Positions 10,429-23,014 of a stretch of 64,000 bases of DNA are shown here, piece after piece. The stretch covers positions 62,001 to 126,000 of the forward strand of contig CALNHX010003006.1 of assembly GCA_940337035.1 (NCBI GenBank). Direction: 5' to 3'. This DNA is from Agriotes lineatus. Its lineage: Eukaryota > Arthropoda > Insecta > Coleoptera > Elateridae. The notes under the pieces were generated by a model. It saw only the letters and a program-made list of their open reading frames with translations, ran no database searches and was not told where the DNA came from. Position numbers and translations under genes: made by a program. How positions within the stretch are numbered: position 1 is the first letter of the stretch; every line of letters begins with the position of its first letter.

Positions 10429-12890
10429 GTGAGTACAAAAATATCCTTGGTGGTTGCCAACTATGAAAACCGCTTCCCACGCAAAGCCTGCTAATGAAAA
10501 GCTGCATTCGGACGTTTTAGACTTTTCCGTCGCCTCCGAATCGGCATGTTCAAAACCGCAGAGAGTCGTACTTGAAACTTTTTGCGTAGTATCTACAAAC
10601 CACCTTAACGTAAAATGGTGCAAGAACGTCTCGACTATTTTATGCCCTATATCCTTTCGAATGGAATCACCCAAGTTTTATGTTTGTTGTTAGCCAAAGT
10701 TCTTCTAAAGAGTTGGAAACTTTTCTTTCTTTAGTTGAAGAGCTCAATCTTATCGCAAATTTTCCAATGAAGGCAAGGTGCTTTCAAAGGAATATTTGCA
10801 ACTGCTAAATTTTGGTGGTTCGAGGAATTCCTGCGAATGGAATTTATTGAAACGGGTTTCCGCGCATTTTTATTTATCTATCCGCTTACGAGCTCGACAG
10901 ATTCGAAATATAACATGCAGGCTGCACGCTAAAACGATCGGGGGCACATAATCGCATAACTACACCGAACTGTTGTTAGGTGAATTCCAAACAACATAGT
11001 TTTGTAGAGCTTTGCTTGTTTCGAACGATAAATTCTTGGTTAAGCTAACAACATTTTAGAAACTGGTTAAAAGCCCTAGAAAAATTGCTGTTGCGTTCAA
11101 CACACCCCTAGTTTTTACTTTTACGTTTCATTTAACTGAAGTTTCAAAGTGAATGCGCAGCTGGACGGCCGATAAAAAAATTCTCATGTCATAAGCCCGG
11201 AATTAGATATAAGGCGCGTATTGCAATATGCAAATATGTAAAATCCCGGTTATGATAGCCACATAACATTTTCTTTGGATTTCATGGCGAATGCATATCA
11301 TTCTACGAGATAAAGTCCGACTTTTTTACTACCAAGCTTTTCTCGAATATGCAAAAATAGCCGAAGAGAGTATTTCCTGGGGCGTTTAATTCTTTCCGCA
11401 AAAAAACAACTCGAAGCATAAAAGACTCGAACATTGTTCCATACTACTCCTACTTACTGAGAGCAAACATTGCACTAATGCACTTAGACTTGCAGCTTTT
11501 AGCAAAGAATACCGAGGATGTCGGATTTCCGCCTAAATAAATTAAATTCGGTTCGACCTTAACTTGCTTTCCATCTGAAAAAATCGTTTATGTCGGAAGA
11601 GAAATGCTTTATGGTGACGTCGGCTAAACCGATATCTTAATCTTTTTTGCGCGTTCTCAGTCTCGGTTCATTAAAAGCCAGTCGAAGCTTGTGTACAAAC
11701 CACACAAACAAATGTTCTTATTCCCCTCTCATCTTGCCCAGTTGCCACCACATACTCATCTGCGAGAGAACAGAACTACAATTAATAAACGAAGTTTCGT
11801 CGTAGAGAACTTCGAGTAATTCTGCAGCGAGCGCAATCTGAAATATTGTGACAATTTGGGTTTGGACGTGCTTTCGTCGGTCTCGGTTTCCCCGATATCG
11901 GGCCACGGTGGGAAAAGAGAAGGATGTTTTTCGCGGAAATGGGAGAAGAAAGATGTGACCCTCATAAGTTTCATGTCCGCACACACTGTTTTGCTGTTTA
12001 TTATATCAGTAGGAAACGCGGAAACAGCATCCAGTAATTACAGCTGAAAGTCTGGACGTGTCTGAAGTTTCTGGCATTCCAGAGCGTTCCGGGACGAGGT
12101 GTAGCGGAACTCGTGCATTCCGAGTATATACACGCAGACACTGAGAAATGGATACATCCATTCAGCGATATTAAAGCAATGGGATGGGACATTTGGAATT
12201 CGCCCGAATTGTTTCTTTTGCTATGCGTACATATTAGGGCCCCTCTTTGACGTTTCCTTGCCTATAAATTTTTCAGACGTGACTGTTAGGCTTCTCCGAA
12301 CAGATACTTTGCTATATAAAAATATTAAATCTCTCTTAGATTTAATTTGTACTGCGCAAACGAATAATTGTGAAAAACCAAGTCTATGATATGAAAACTC
12401 TGGGGCATCCTTCTTGACAATCTGATTAGGCATTTAATAAGTGTAGGGTTTCGCACATCTGCCAAGTAAAAGGCCTAAAAGATATTACGGTACATGTATA
12501 TAAGGTGAAAGTGTTACAGAAATTTCTTCAAAGTACTGGAATGAACTACAATAGCTAAATGTGTGTTATAAACAACTGCACTATAGCATTGTAACGGGAT
12601 GTATGCAACGAGATTATAATTTTTATAGAAAAGTAAAATTTCCGCTTACAAGTGGTTTTATAAAATATAATAGGGTAAAATAATTTCCAAGGTAATATTT
12701 GCTCTTCATTGTCTAATAACGCTTTTATTGTACATAGTCATCGCCACCAGCGCATCCGACTTAGCTTTTGTTAAAAAGTTCTTGTACACATTACGTAATT
12801 TGCTCACCGACTGTCACAGTGACAGCTGATGTTCTTAATTAATTAATTATTGAATTGCAAAATTATAAATCTTATTTAGATATGTTATTA
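10429..12890. other. Unique, GC-richer intron downstream of the Sidestep exon
   Basis: This stretch has a more balanced composition than the rest, no recognisable transposon and no coding match. The short frames around 10454-10693 and 11718-12192 lack domain signatures and overlap in several frames, as expected for non-coding DNA of higher GC. Proximity to the exon makes it a plausible home for splicing or enhancer elements, but that is inference. Confidence 0.45.
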
Positions 12891-13217
12891 TAAGAACACA
12901 AAACTTTTATAATAGCGCCATATTTTAAAAATGACCAGCATTTGAACAATGGTGAATGGGCTAATTCAGACCGTTCATGCTTAAATGAATTTAGGAAAGA
13001 AATTCCCAATGTTGTTATATTAGATAGCGACGTCTTTAATCAAGTGGAAAATATTGTGGAAATCTCCAAAGACGCGGGTATTGTATATCATATAAACACA
13101 AGATTGGCAGAGCTTCTGTTAGAACTGCGCAACAACTTGACGAAGATAGAGTTAGTATGTAAGACGAATCAAATATATCCATACAAAGACTGTTCGAGAA
13201 ATGGATTAGCTGCTTAG
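12891..13217 (+). other. Unassigned open frame of about 108 codons
   Basis: The frame is open from a stop just before 12891 to TAG at 13217 but has no good ATG near its start. It reads FIIAPYFKNDQHLNNGEWA, then FRKEIPNVVILDSDVFNQ and RLAELLLELRNNLTKIE. Composition and hydrophobic pattern look protein-like, unlike its neighbours. I do not recognise the family. It could be an exon, a decayed transposon protein or chance. Confidence 0.2.
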
Positions 13218-14682
13218 CCCTGCAGAATTTAGTCCGGGCAGGGTCAATCGGGACAAAGGGGGGTTTCGTTTAACGATAAGTTGAAAGTTGATAATAGTTT
13301 AAATTAGTCGAATTAGAATTCAAGATAAGGTTACTTTGATCAACTACTTCTTTCGGGGGTGTGGCGGTGTGTTTAACGGCTCCGTCCCACAGGAACTTAC
13401 CTTTGATGTATATCATAAGCCTCCTGCCGCTTACTTCAAATAGGAGGAATGGATTACAAGTAACAACCGCGAATTTATAATAAACATGTATGTATTGACT
13501 GTCTAAAATATCCCGGAAACTCACATGCATAGACCATATAAACCCTTGAAGACGCCATCATAACCTAATATTGACCAGCCAATGACGGGTTAAGTTGTTA
13601 ATACAGAAAACCCTAACGGGGCTAAACATTTAATGATATCCTAATGTATGAGACGCAAATTGAATACTTCACTATTAATACGACCGAATGACTTATAAAT
13701 GCAGTCTTTTTCTCGAACGTGCATTAGTAGAAGCATAAACGATATTACATCTATTTTGACAACTGGCAGATTTTTCTTTCCCGTCGGAGAGGGCTGTCAC
13801 ATATATCAGGGGCAAAAGACTGGTGTCTATGGAAGTTCTATGGAAGTGATCTCTAGAACGAGAGTTGCAATGGTTGGTCAACTCGGAGAAATGACGTTTT
13901 CCTCTGGTAGCAAATGCGAAATGTGTAATGGAAAAGAATCTGCACCACTGCACAACTACTCTCAGTGAACCTATTCATGGAATCTTTGGTTCGATCCGGC
14001 TTAAACCATTACAGAATTACTCTGTGTAATTCAAATGATAGAAGATTTCTGCATTACACGACTGATTGCCTCACAGTTAACCACCACTGTCGATTGTGTC
14101 AACAGGCCTAGTGAAAGCTAAACTATAGATGCAACACCCCCGCCCGGGCGCAGGCAAGTGGCAGAGGTAAACTCTATTGCAAGCGTCGGCAGCCTGAGCG
14201 GACAAAATTAAACTGAACCACGGCAGGGCCAGCCTGGGATATGATGAAACTTAACCACAGAATTAGTTTTTTTTTGGAAAAAACATAATAGGTAATATTT
14301 TGTGGTGTAATAATATATGTAACTTAAAAAGTCCATCGCCAACCACTTCTTGCTCATATGATATTTTTGTAAGGTAACCTCAAAAAATACGACCAATCCA
14401 TTTCTTCAAGGACTACAAATTCATGACCTCACTGATTATTACGCTGCCATATCTTGAACATCTATCTTGTTCGTAGTAATTTCCATTTAATTTATTTTGC
14501 GTCCAGTTATGGTCACATAATTTTTTTATGGAAAATTAAGCCCAATTATTCTACTAAATGCATCATATAAATAAAGGAGAACGATCCAAACGTGTGTGTC
14601 CGTCACGACAATTACAGACGCGATGTCCCCCATTTGCGTTTGCATGCATTTTGCCGTCGGCGTCGCCTCGATTTCGCCACCG
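13218..14682. other. Non-coding, no confident feature
   Basis: Frames exist on both strands at 13690-13970, but they overlap each other and have no recognisable domain. GC-rich patches at 13335-13400 and 14130-14200 look like remnants of an unidentified repeat. 14580-14682 is GC-rich and leads into the minisatellite. Confidence 0.4.
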
Positions 14683-14968
14683 GGGCGGAGCCCCGAGGGC
14701 ACCCTTGAGAAAGGGCGGAGCCCCGAGGGCCCCCTTGGAGAGGGGCAATGCCCCGAGGGACCTCTTGGAGAGGGGCGGAGCCTCAAGGGCACCCTTGGAG
14801 AGAGGCGGAGCCCCAAGGGCCCCATTGGAAAGGGGCGCGACCCCGACGGCCCCCTTGGAGAGGGGCGGAACCCCGTGAGACCCCTTGGAGAGGGGCGGAT
14901 CTCCGAGGGTCTCCTTGCAGAAGGACGGCGCCCCCTTGGAAAGGGGCGGAGCCTCTAGGGCTTCCTTC
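14683..14968. repeat. GC-rich 30-bp minisatellite, about nine units
   Basis: Units begin with GGGCGGAGCCCC at 14683, 14713, 14743, 14773, 14803, 14833, 14863, 14893, 14923 (shortened by 9 bp) and 14944. The period is exactly 30 bp until the shortened unit. Each unit contains GGGGC-GGA-GCCCC, a small hairpin, followed by GAGGGCCCCCTTGGAGA. Because 30 is a multiple of three and stops are rare at this composition, long frames open on both strands (for example 14563-15108 minus, with a GALGAPPLSK decapeptide). These frames are a by-product of the repeat; there is no evidence that any is translated. Confidence 0.92.
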
Positions 14969-15928
14969 TTTGGAATGACCCAACGTAATTGGCCGAAAAA
15001 TAGTGGTAAATTGAATAGGGTAGACCGCGCAATAGCGCCCGCAGCCCCGTTTATATTTAATATTTTTAAATGTGACACTGCTGGTGTTGATAGTAAAATT
15101 TCGATCATCTCTTAACCAAAAGCTAAAATTTGTAGAAGATATGGTGCCATCGGTTGAGAAGGAGCCGGTAAACATCTGAAGATATCTGATGGCTGGTTTG
15201 AACTTTACATTACTTGTTATGATACATATTTGAGTACTTAGTGCTCTTGAGCATTGGGAGTTGAATTTCGGCATATTGATTGTGTTTGGAGAACCTTTCT
15301 CTTAAACTTAAATTTGTGTTGGTGGTTTTAAGGCTTGTATGCTGAGAATGATACCAAATATCCTGTACTAGTTTTTAGATCTATTTTTCAAGTTTTGACA
15401 ATGACTACGTATGCTTTGTTGCTTACGCTATGGCTTCAATTTTCAGAATTGTAAGGGTTCTTGGGCATATGGTCTTAGTAACTTTCAAATTATAGTTGGT
15501 ACCTTCTTTTATTAATTTTCAGTTTAAAGGGGAGCTAGTTTCTGTTCCCAAGTTTTCATCTTGCAGATGAGCTTTGAAAGCGAATTCAACCTCTAATATT
15601 ATTCTGAATCAGATTCAACGTTTACTTGCCAGTTTTGTAATTTGCTCAATCTGGCTAGTGCAGCTAGGATACCACGATATTTAAGGAGCAGCTAATTTTT
15701 TGATTGCATGGCTTCTCAGCTATGAACTCATTTCGTCCTCCTTACACGTTTTTTACGCGTTACTCATTTTCTTCCAGGTCTCCCCATTACCTCCAAGTTA
15801 TGCAAGTTATCTTTAAGCAATTCCTCCAGTTACCTTAAATAATTCCTAACGTAATTCTTCAGGTAACGATCGAGTGGTCTTAATTAACCCTTTATAGATT
15901 CTTAAGCATCTGCAAATATTTATTTACT
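14969..15928. other. Non-coding, nothing recognised
   Basis: The sequence returns to AT-rich composition after the minisatellite. No repeat partner, promoter or protein motif was recognised up to the 5S-derived SINE. Confidence 0.5.
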
Positions 15929-16200
15929 GGTCCCGGGTGGTGTAGCTTGAACAAGCGTCCACGTTCGATCAGTAGAGTTAAGCAACGCTCTTTCTGGCCA
16001 GAACTTGGATGGGAGTTCTACGGCTGCATCTCTCGGCGCCTCGTGGTACGGCTGCCACGCAAATAGTTGGTCCCGGATGTCATAATAACATCATGACAGT
16101 CGTTAGTGGGGCTGGAAGTCTCCATAAAATGTACAGCGACGCCTATAATTGGCCTAACGGCTGTTGGCTGAGTACTGAAATAAATAAATAAATAAACAAA
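15929..16200 (+). mobile_element. 5S-rRNA-derived SINE (SINE3 type), copy 1
   Basis: Bases 15966-16014 resemble the internal control region of 5S rRNA: CGATCAGTAGAGTTAAGCAA, then CTGGCCAGAACTTGGATGGG. The same region in a 5S gene has GATCACCGAAGTTAAGCA and AGTACTTGGATGGG. The body contains TCATAATAACATCATGA and TAACGGCTGTTGGC, and the 3' end is a run of (AAAT)n to 16200. A second copy in the opposite orientation lies at 59829-60117 with the same body and tail, which proves a repeat family and gives the boundaries. The tail suggests mobilisation by a LINE. No clear target-site duplication was found. Confidence 0.88.
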
Positions 16201-16792
16201 TGATCAAATGATCGTAAACTTATCAAAGCTGTTCTGAATACCTTTCGCCTGCTGAGTGCATCTATCACTCTGGGGGAGAACATCTACCACTGTATTGTAC
16301 CGACACTAATCTTCCGGCCCACGGCCTCCGTGGCTGGATCGTACAAAAGATGATGTTTTAGCCTCCTAGTGACTGTGGTCAGCCTGTTATATTCTGTTAA
16401 AGGAAGACGGCTAAATAATACTAGTGTTAAGTATTAGACCACACAATAATATTAAATGGCGCATCAAAAACTGTTCCCATAACGCATTTATATAATGAAA
16501 AATACTGTTGATCTACTCGCAAAATGCTGCTTCAACTACGAATTGACTTTAACACTGATTAGCTCGTACATGTGACAGCTTTTTTATTGCACAAATGTGT
16601 GCAAAAAGACACCGTTGTACTGGCAGACTACTGCGCATGTGCTCAAGCGCAGTGCATACGTACACTAGCTTATCAAGAATTACTCAGCTTCTACTGTCGC
16701 AATAACAGCCGCTTGCACATAACCTAATTTGTATTGATTCGCTCACCTCGAGTGATGATTGCCGAAGGCCGATAGTGTAGTACCTAGTCTCG
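16201..16792. other. Non-coding, nothing recognised
   Basis: Anonymous sequence between two SINE-like elements; no motif or repeat partner was seen. Confidence 0.5.
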
Positions 16793-16868
16793 GGCCCCCG
16801 TAGCTCAGCCCGGCGATGTCTTCAGTATTGCTTCACTCGATGACACGGTCGATTCCTGTGTTGGCTTC
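16793..16868 (+). mobile_element. tRNA-like sequence, probable SINE head
   Basis: The A box TAGCTCAGCCCGG (16801) and B box GGTCGATTCC (16847) are spaced as in a tRNA. The rest does not fold into a sound cloverleaf. It is most likely the promoter end of a tRNA-derived SINE whose body runs to the right; no duplication was found to set the limits. Confidence 0.45.
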
Positions 16869-19153
16869 TTGGTTACAAAACTGGAATGTTTGCAGCACTT
16901 CGATACCTCTGTTCATCTAACCGGCTGCTATTAGCAACGTTTCTCTGCCTCCTGTTCATTTCTTCTCGAGCTTCTAGTCGCAACTGACGCTATCTGCAAA
17001 ACCTGATAGCTTCCGGAACTTTTACGTAGTAGGCGCACTCGCATATTGGTGCGATTACTGCAAAACACATTCGAGCACGTGTTGTAAAACTTATAATGGC
17101 GCATTTAACACTAATTAGAAAATTTATCGGCAAACAACAATGAACACAGATGTACAAATCGGCTGTTGGTTGAAGTACTATTATAAAGCACAGGTCTCTC
17201 AGTAACAGACGGTTTTATGTTATCATAATTTCATTGTTTAAAATTTTAAGAGATTTTACTTGCACTCCCTTGCTATCAAGATTTTGTTTTTGAGTTCCTT
17301 GCATTAATACTCGTAAGGAAAATGTTTACATTTAAAAATCCAAGATCAAAATAACATTTCAATAGTCCTGTTATATTAATGTGTCAATTATATAATTTTT
17401 ATTTTAGTATATATAAATTACACTTCAGTTTATCATGTAGATGGCGAGCATAAATACTTTTTAAATGATAAGTGGTAGAAGCTAATAGGATTTCCTGTGA
17501 CAATCGGTTTCAGCGGTGGTGGATTCTGTTTGCAAAGATATTTTTGGTCTGGGGAAGCCTAAATCTAGATTTCTAGTATTGCTCATTTTTAACTGTATAG
17601 TTTCGATAGCGTCTCCTCGTTTCCTTTTCCTGGTAAGAGTTGGGAAATTTAGTGCTTCTAATATTTCTTTATATTTTGAGCGGTTCTAATTTCTGTAGTT
17701 GTTGCTGATTTACAATTTTATGGGTAATAAGGTTGTGTCTAGTGTCATACAGTATTTAATGTAATGTGAAAGTCTGCCCAAGTACCCAATTCCTTAGTAA
17801 CTAATATTATTAGTCTACAGTGGGGAATTGTATAATACAACAAATTACAGTACAATTAGATAACGATCGATTGACATACATTAAATATTGTCGTACTTGT
17901 CCTTGAAACTGTTAATTGATGGTGCGCACACTACATCAGCCGAAATATTGTTCTAATTCAGGATCCAGCGAATACAGCACTTCAGCACCAGCTGTTATCT
18001 GAAAATCGACGTCTTTTAGGTAATCCGTTTCTATACTTATCGATATTATGGGAAGTGGTTGTTCAGAGTAAAATTTCTGGAATTCTGTTGGGAATATATC
18101 AGCGATCAAATGGGGGTCGGGAATAATCTCTTCATTATCCGCACAGAGAGCATGTGGTGTATCTATGCTGTAGAACATTTCGGAGCTTACGTAGACGTGC
18201 ACCTGTTTGCCTTTGTATGTGCAATGTTCTATTTATACTCGCCTCTGTTTACTCGCAGATTGTCGTTGATTTCATTGTGAAGAGTTTGAAATGTGTTATA
18301 ATAGATCGATACTGTTTGTATTTCAGACGGAATTTTCATAATGTGGATTGTTTTACCCAGGGTTTTGATTTCTTTGATCTGGTTTGTGTAGATAAATATG
18401 AATGTATCATGTGGAAAGTAAAGTTTGTTCTAAGTTCATGATGACATTGTCTAGTAACGATGTTTGCTCTTTGAGAGCTTACTTCTTCCCGTTGAAGTTT
18501 GCATGTTTGTAAATCAATTGCTAGTGAAATGATATCACTGTTAACCACTGCAATGCATCAAGTTAGTGAAGTGAATGCCGATTTATAACTTTTAAGAATC
18601 AAATATAGCGTGTTGGTCTATCTTGTGCAGTTCTGCTTCTTAGTGGTTCGTCAATGAGTCGTAAGAATGAGGTGTTGCTAAAAGTTTCTAGAATCCTCGT
18701 TCTGCAAGTGTGGAGTGTCGCACTTGGGTGGGGCCTCTGGAATGAAGGCAACACAAAGATCAGTGCTTGATATAGCTGTAACTATTTCTATATTAAATTC
18801 ATTCTTTACATATATAGCAAAATCACATCGTCTACTATCCAATCAGTCTTTGGTATAATCTTTCAGGACAATGATGGGGTCTTATATGTTTCCGATTTTA
18901 TCCACGAATCTTCTTTGATTTTGACCTCGAATTGATGGAACTTTGATAGCAGACTAGTTTGGTTGGTATGTTTAAGCTCGAGGAAGATTATTGCTGCTTT
19001 TGGAGTTTTCTGGTGGGTTCTCTGCTCTTGGATCTATAAGCTGAAGTTCAAATAGTTCTTTTGAGCTCATATAGGTTACTATCAGTCATTTTTAGCTGAG
19101 ATTTTTAGTGATGTATTTTTTCAAAGAATTGCTTGAAGTAGTTCCGTATAATT
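16869..19153. other. Non-coding, possible decayed retroelement
   Basis: Minus-strand frames at 17936-18202 and 18336-18548 look mildly protein-like but no motif could be named. Their position downstream, on the minus strand, of the ORF1-like relic at 19560-20010 allows that they belong to the same decayed element; this was not shown. Confidence 0.3.
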
Positions 19154-19455
19154 AGTGATACCGCCGAGACGAGATAATTCGAAATCTAGATATACATTTT
19201 TTGATCTCGAATATTCGAGAGGAGATTCCTTAAATTTTCAAATGTTGAAGATGGGATTCCACAGTTTTTCAATGGTATTTTTAAAACCTGCACAAAAACG
19301 GAGCAATATCGGCCTCTCCTCCTTCTGGAATCACATTTACAAAATCAAAAGCAGCGCTTCTCGAGTTTGAGATCGAGAATCGACGTTCGAGAATTTTCGT
19401 GTTCGAGATCGAGATGGGTAAGATCTCGTCCGGTCTCGCCTCGTGGTAACACTAG
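19154..19455. mobile_element. hAT-type MITE with ACGAG-rich inverted ends
   Basis: The left end AGTGATACCGCCGAGACGAG and the reverse complement of the right end, CTAGTGTTACCACGAGGCGA, are imperfect inverted repeats. Flanks GTATAATT (19146-19153) and GTGTAATT (19456-19463) form an 8-bp duplication with one mismatch, the size produced by hAT transposases. The interior is full of CTCGA and TCGAGA motifs. It is inserted beside a minus-strand LINE ORF1 relic. The open frame at 19155-19370 lies inside the MITE and is not a gene. Confidence 0.65.
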
Positions 19456-19559
19456 GTGTAATTAAGAGTAGTTCTGAGTGGTATCTTTGGATCTAGTCTC
19501 CTTAAACGTGTAACCTGAATGTCTTCAAGCTGTTGACTTGGAAACGGGGTCTATGCTCA

Positions 19560-20010
19560 AATCTTGAACCATTTTTATTATTTTTGTCAAACCTTCTTTG
19601 TTAACGGTACCTTATAGAACACGATATTTTTATATCGCTGGCTTCCTTCAACGAATTCTCACACCAGTAAGCCTTACATCTGTGGTTTGATTTTTATTTA
19701 GGTTCCTTGGACCTCATTTACTCGCTGGGTTGTCTGCAATTTTTACGTTTCGTTTCTTTTAAAACGATCTTGATTTATTTCAATGTTTTTATTTTAGTTG
19801 ACCTTGTTTGTATCTGTTTTTGATACTACTAAAAGTATGTGGTTGAACGACCGATTTTAATTATCTCTGTAGTTTCTACTTCGAATATGTCATTCTGCTC
19901 TTTCCGAACCTTTTCGATATCATTTTACATTGTCGTTAGATCTTGTTTTATATCTTTGCAGAATTTTATCAGTTCCTCCTTGGAAAGCTTGGCATGATCT
20001 AAATTTTGAA
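19560..20010 (-). pseudogene. LINE ORF1 relic (coiled coil plus RRM-like)
   Basis: On the minus strand a frame starts at about 20010 with MSSIQNLDHAKLSKEELIK and continues FCKDIKQDL, then NDIEKVRKEQNDIFEVETTE, a charged helical stretch like the coiled coil of LINE ORF1 proteins. Further on, QRVNEVQ and later KNIVFYKVPLTKK with LRRLDPKIPLRTTL resemble the RNIV-type start and the RLG/RP segment of the RRM-like ORF1 domain. Several stops and frameshifts break it. Such proteins bind the element RNA. The clade and the extent of the matching ORF2 at lower coordinates are unresolved, and other retroelement Gag proteins remain possible. Confidence 0.45.
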
Positions 20011-20203
20011 TTGAGCTCATATTGGTTTCACTGGTTTTGTCTCTTTTGGCAACTCGTTTACTACAGCTGTTATGAAATGTAGAGTTACAGTTATAGGCCA
20101 GTCGACAAGTACATTAACAGCGGGAGCAGTTCCGGATCAGCTGGAATCAATTTTAATCTATTCTGTTGGGACTTATTATTTTTGCACCCCTTGACAGGCC
20201 CGG

Positions 20204-20230
20204 ATTTAACCGCCATGCTTAAAAAAGGTT
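20204..20230 (+). repeat. hAT-like terminus
   Basis: CAGGCCCGGATTTAACCGCC has the CAGGGCCGGATTWA form seen at the ends of many hAT elements and resembles the end at 45618. No partner end or duplication was found, so the element to the right (if any) is undefined. Confidence 0.35.
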
Positions 20231-23014
20231 TACTCTTAATATCTTATCAACTAATTTTGCTGTTATGCATTTAACATTTTATATGTTTCGTGTTTTCTTG
20301 TTGACATATTAATAATAATTAATATTCTAAAACTACCGAATGGCGATTAAGTAGTATTTTCCGTCATGATGACGTGCAACACAGGCAGCCATCTATCAGC
20401 AAAATCCCAATTCCCCTTAATTAATGAGTTAAAATAAAAACATTAATTTCCGGATGCAAACATATAGCTCCAGGTTGGAATAAACATAGGCCATTTACAT
20501 TAAACCAGCAAAAACAGCCAATACTGCAACGTGGATTCTGCGAAGCTGACCATAACTAACGTGTCTTTGATGGTGAAAGCTATTACATTTGAGAAATGCG
20601 AGTTTGCTTCACGAGCATTGTTGAAAGGGTCAGTAAGTAGCTTCCCCAATTGAACCTTCTAGATAAATTGCCTTGTGATCGCGTGATTTATCTGTTCTGC
20701 CTGTTACTGATTTACCAAATTCCGCAGTACAGCTAACAGAGTTTTTAATGGAATTTTCATTCTAAATAGCGTTAATGCAGCTAAATCTAGGATAAAATAT
20801 TGAAACTAATCCATTAGTTTAGATTTTTGCAGTAATGCAGTAAGCTGTGACGAAAATTAATTAAGCTTTTTGTACTAGATTTTTTAAGGCAAATAATTTA
20901 GCACATTTACCGTAGTGCATATCGGATTAGATGTTAAATAAATAATATATTTATTTCGTCCATGTTTTAATTATTGTTCAACCCAATATAACTCTTAAGA
21001 TGATGTGATACCTTACTACGGTTCTGTAGTAACGAATCGTATTTTATTTAATGAAGAATATTTATTACCGATTACTAGCAGCAGAACTATAATTTAGGAT
21101 TGCCCATTGCGCACTAATTTTCTTTTGGTTATAATTCTGACTTACAAACGAAAGTAGCAGAATACCCAAATGGGATTATTCAATTACAAATCTAATCTGT
21201 GATAATATTAAATTCTACACGCTTTTAATACGGAATTTTGCATGATACAGTTAGTCTAAACTGTTCCAAAGCAGAAAACTGAACCGTTAATGCGTTCTTT
21301 ATAAACAATGAATTGTGAATTTACAAACACGACCTTTCTAATTAGACTGGAAAAATCAGAAATATGTGAGCAACTCAAAATATCACATCAACTGATAATT
21401 TTGTAAACATGTTTTTAAATACATTTAAACCACTTATGCATACATGAGTATTCTATTGTATATTTTAACAATGTTACAGATATAAAGTAAGTGCTGCTGC
21501 TATATAATTTTGAACAAATGTTATGTTTTCGCTAAGGTCATAATTAAAACTGAAATACGACTATAAACGAATGGAAGTTTTTTATTCTACACATCTGCTA
21601 CAGGCAGGTATTTTTGTTTGTTTTCCGCATGTGCTGCTGATTTAAAAACTTTGCTTACAGGTACATACCGTATCCACTTTCGGGGTAATTACACAAAATT
21701 TTTGTTTATCGATTAACATCAAATACTTTGATGCAGGATGGGTCATACTCAAATTCCAAAACAGCCAACACATATTGTACTAAAAAAAATGAAAAACATT
21801 GGTGTCGTGCATTCATAGAACTCTCCTGTATTTAAAAATTCTTTGTTTTCTGGTATTATTGTTAAAAAATGCGCTCAAATGTAATTGTTTACGTAATTCA
21901 GAAATAAGTGTTTAGTTTTTCGAGTAATTTACATTTTATTTCTTTTTTGTTTTTGTTCCGAACGAACAACAGCACAGTGACTGGATATTTACTATAGGGA
22001 AATTTTGTATTGACACTGTTGGCGTATTTGATGGTACGTTTTGAGACGTACTTTTTTTCAAGATTTGGGAAACTTTGAATTGTATTTCTCGCTTAGGATT
22101 CAATTAGAATTATTATTAATTTCACTGCAGTATGGCTAACGAAATTAATCTGCAAGACCACTAAACCTCTGAAATGCAGCATTAGTGGCGATGAAAAGTC
22201 CTGCTTCTGCTATAACATTTGTTAAATTCCTTAAAATGTTCAATACATTAAACGAGTTCATATACTCATGCTCTAGTAGCAGTGGCTGAAAAGTTCTATA
22301 ATTACATTCTTTAGCAACTTGACAGGTTGAACAGGAGCTAAAAGCTCTTCCTTTTATTTGACAAATACTTTACGTGGCCCAATAAAATCTTCAAAGTGGA
22401 ATATATGCTATATTACGTTTTAAGTGGCGCCGTAACTGAACTTCGATGTTCAGTAACCACTGTACGTAATTTGTTTGCAAACTGGCACGTTGAAGTTTAA
22501 CAGCATTTTGTATGCAAATAATTAGTGTTCCTGCGTTATTATTGTTTTAATAAACACATCTCTGTTACATTGTTTTTTATATTTTTGCGGCGTTCTGGTA
22601 ACTAATATAGCAATAAGATAATTATTAAAAATAGTTAAACATCCGCGACGACCGCTTTCTGTTTATTCATTTTTTGAGAGCTATTGGTAAAGATTTGGAA
22701 AATTTAAAAGGTAATAAATTCTGTCTTTTTAAGTTAATAATCCGCCAACAATTCATAATACGGACTGGAAATTGATAATTTGTTTGCATTTAAAAACTGC
22801 TAATGTATATAAGCTTCTTTTGTTTACAGATGTCATATTTGGATCACATTCAATGACTCTTCTTAAAATTCAGTGATAACTGCTTATTTATTTGTCTTTC
22901 CCAAGCCATCATTTTCACCGAACTTATACTTAAATTATCTTCTATCTCGAGTTTCTTAAATAGCTTAATTATATTTTATTAAAACAAAATATATAAAAAG
23001 CTCGGAAGTTAACA
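20231..23014. other. AT-rich non-coding sequence
   Basis: Strongly AT-rich with no open frame above 60 codons, no repeat partner and no recognised motif. Confidence 0.6.

Noticed and set aside
14558..15274. Long overlapping frames on both strands with decapeptide repeats
   Set aside because: They follow from the 30-bp GC-rich repeat, exist in several phases on both strands and show no start context or domain.
15966..16014. A 5S rRNA gene
   Set aside because: Only the internal promoter region resembles 5S; the flanks match a second copy and an A-rich tail, so it is a SINE.
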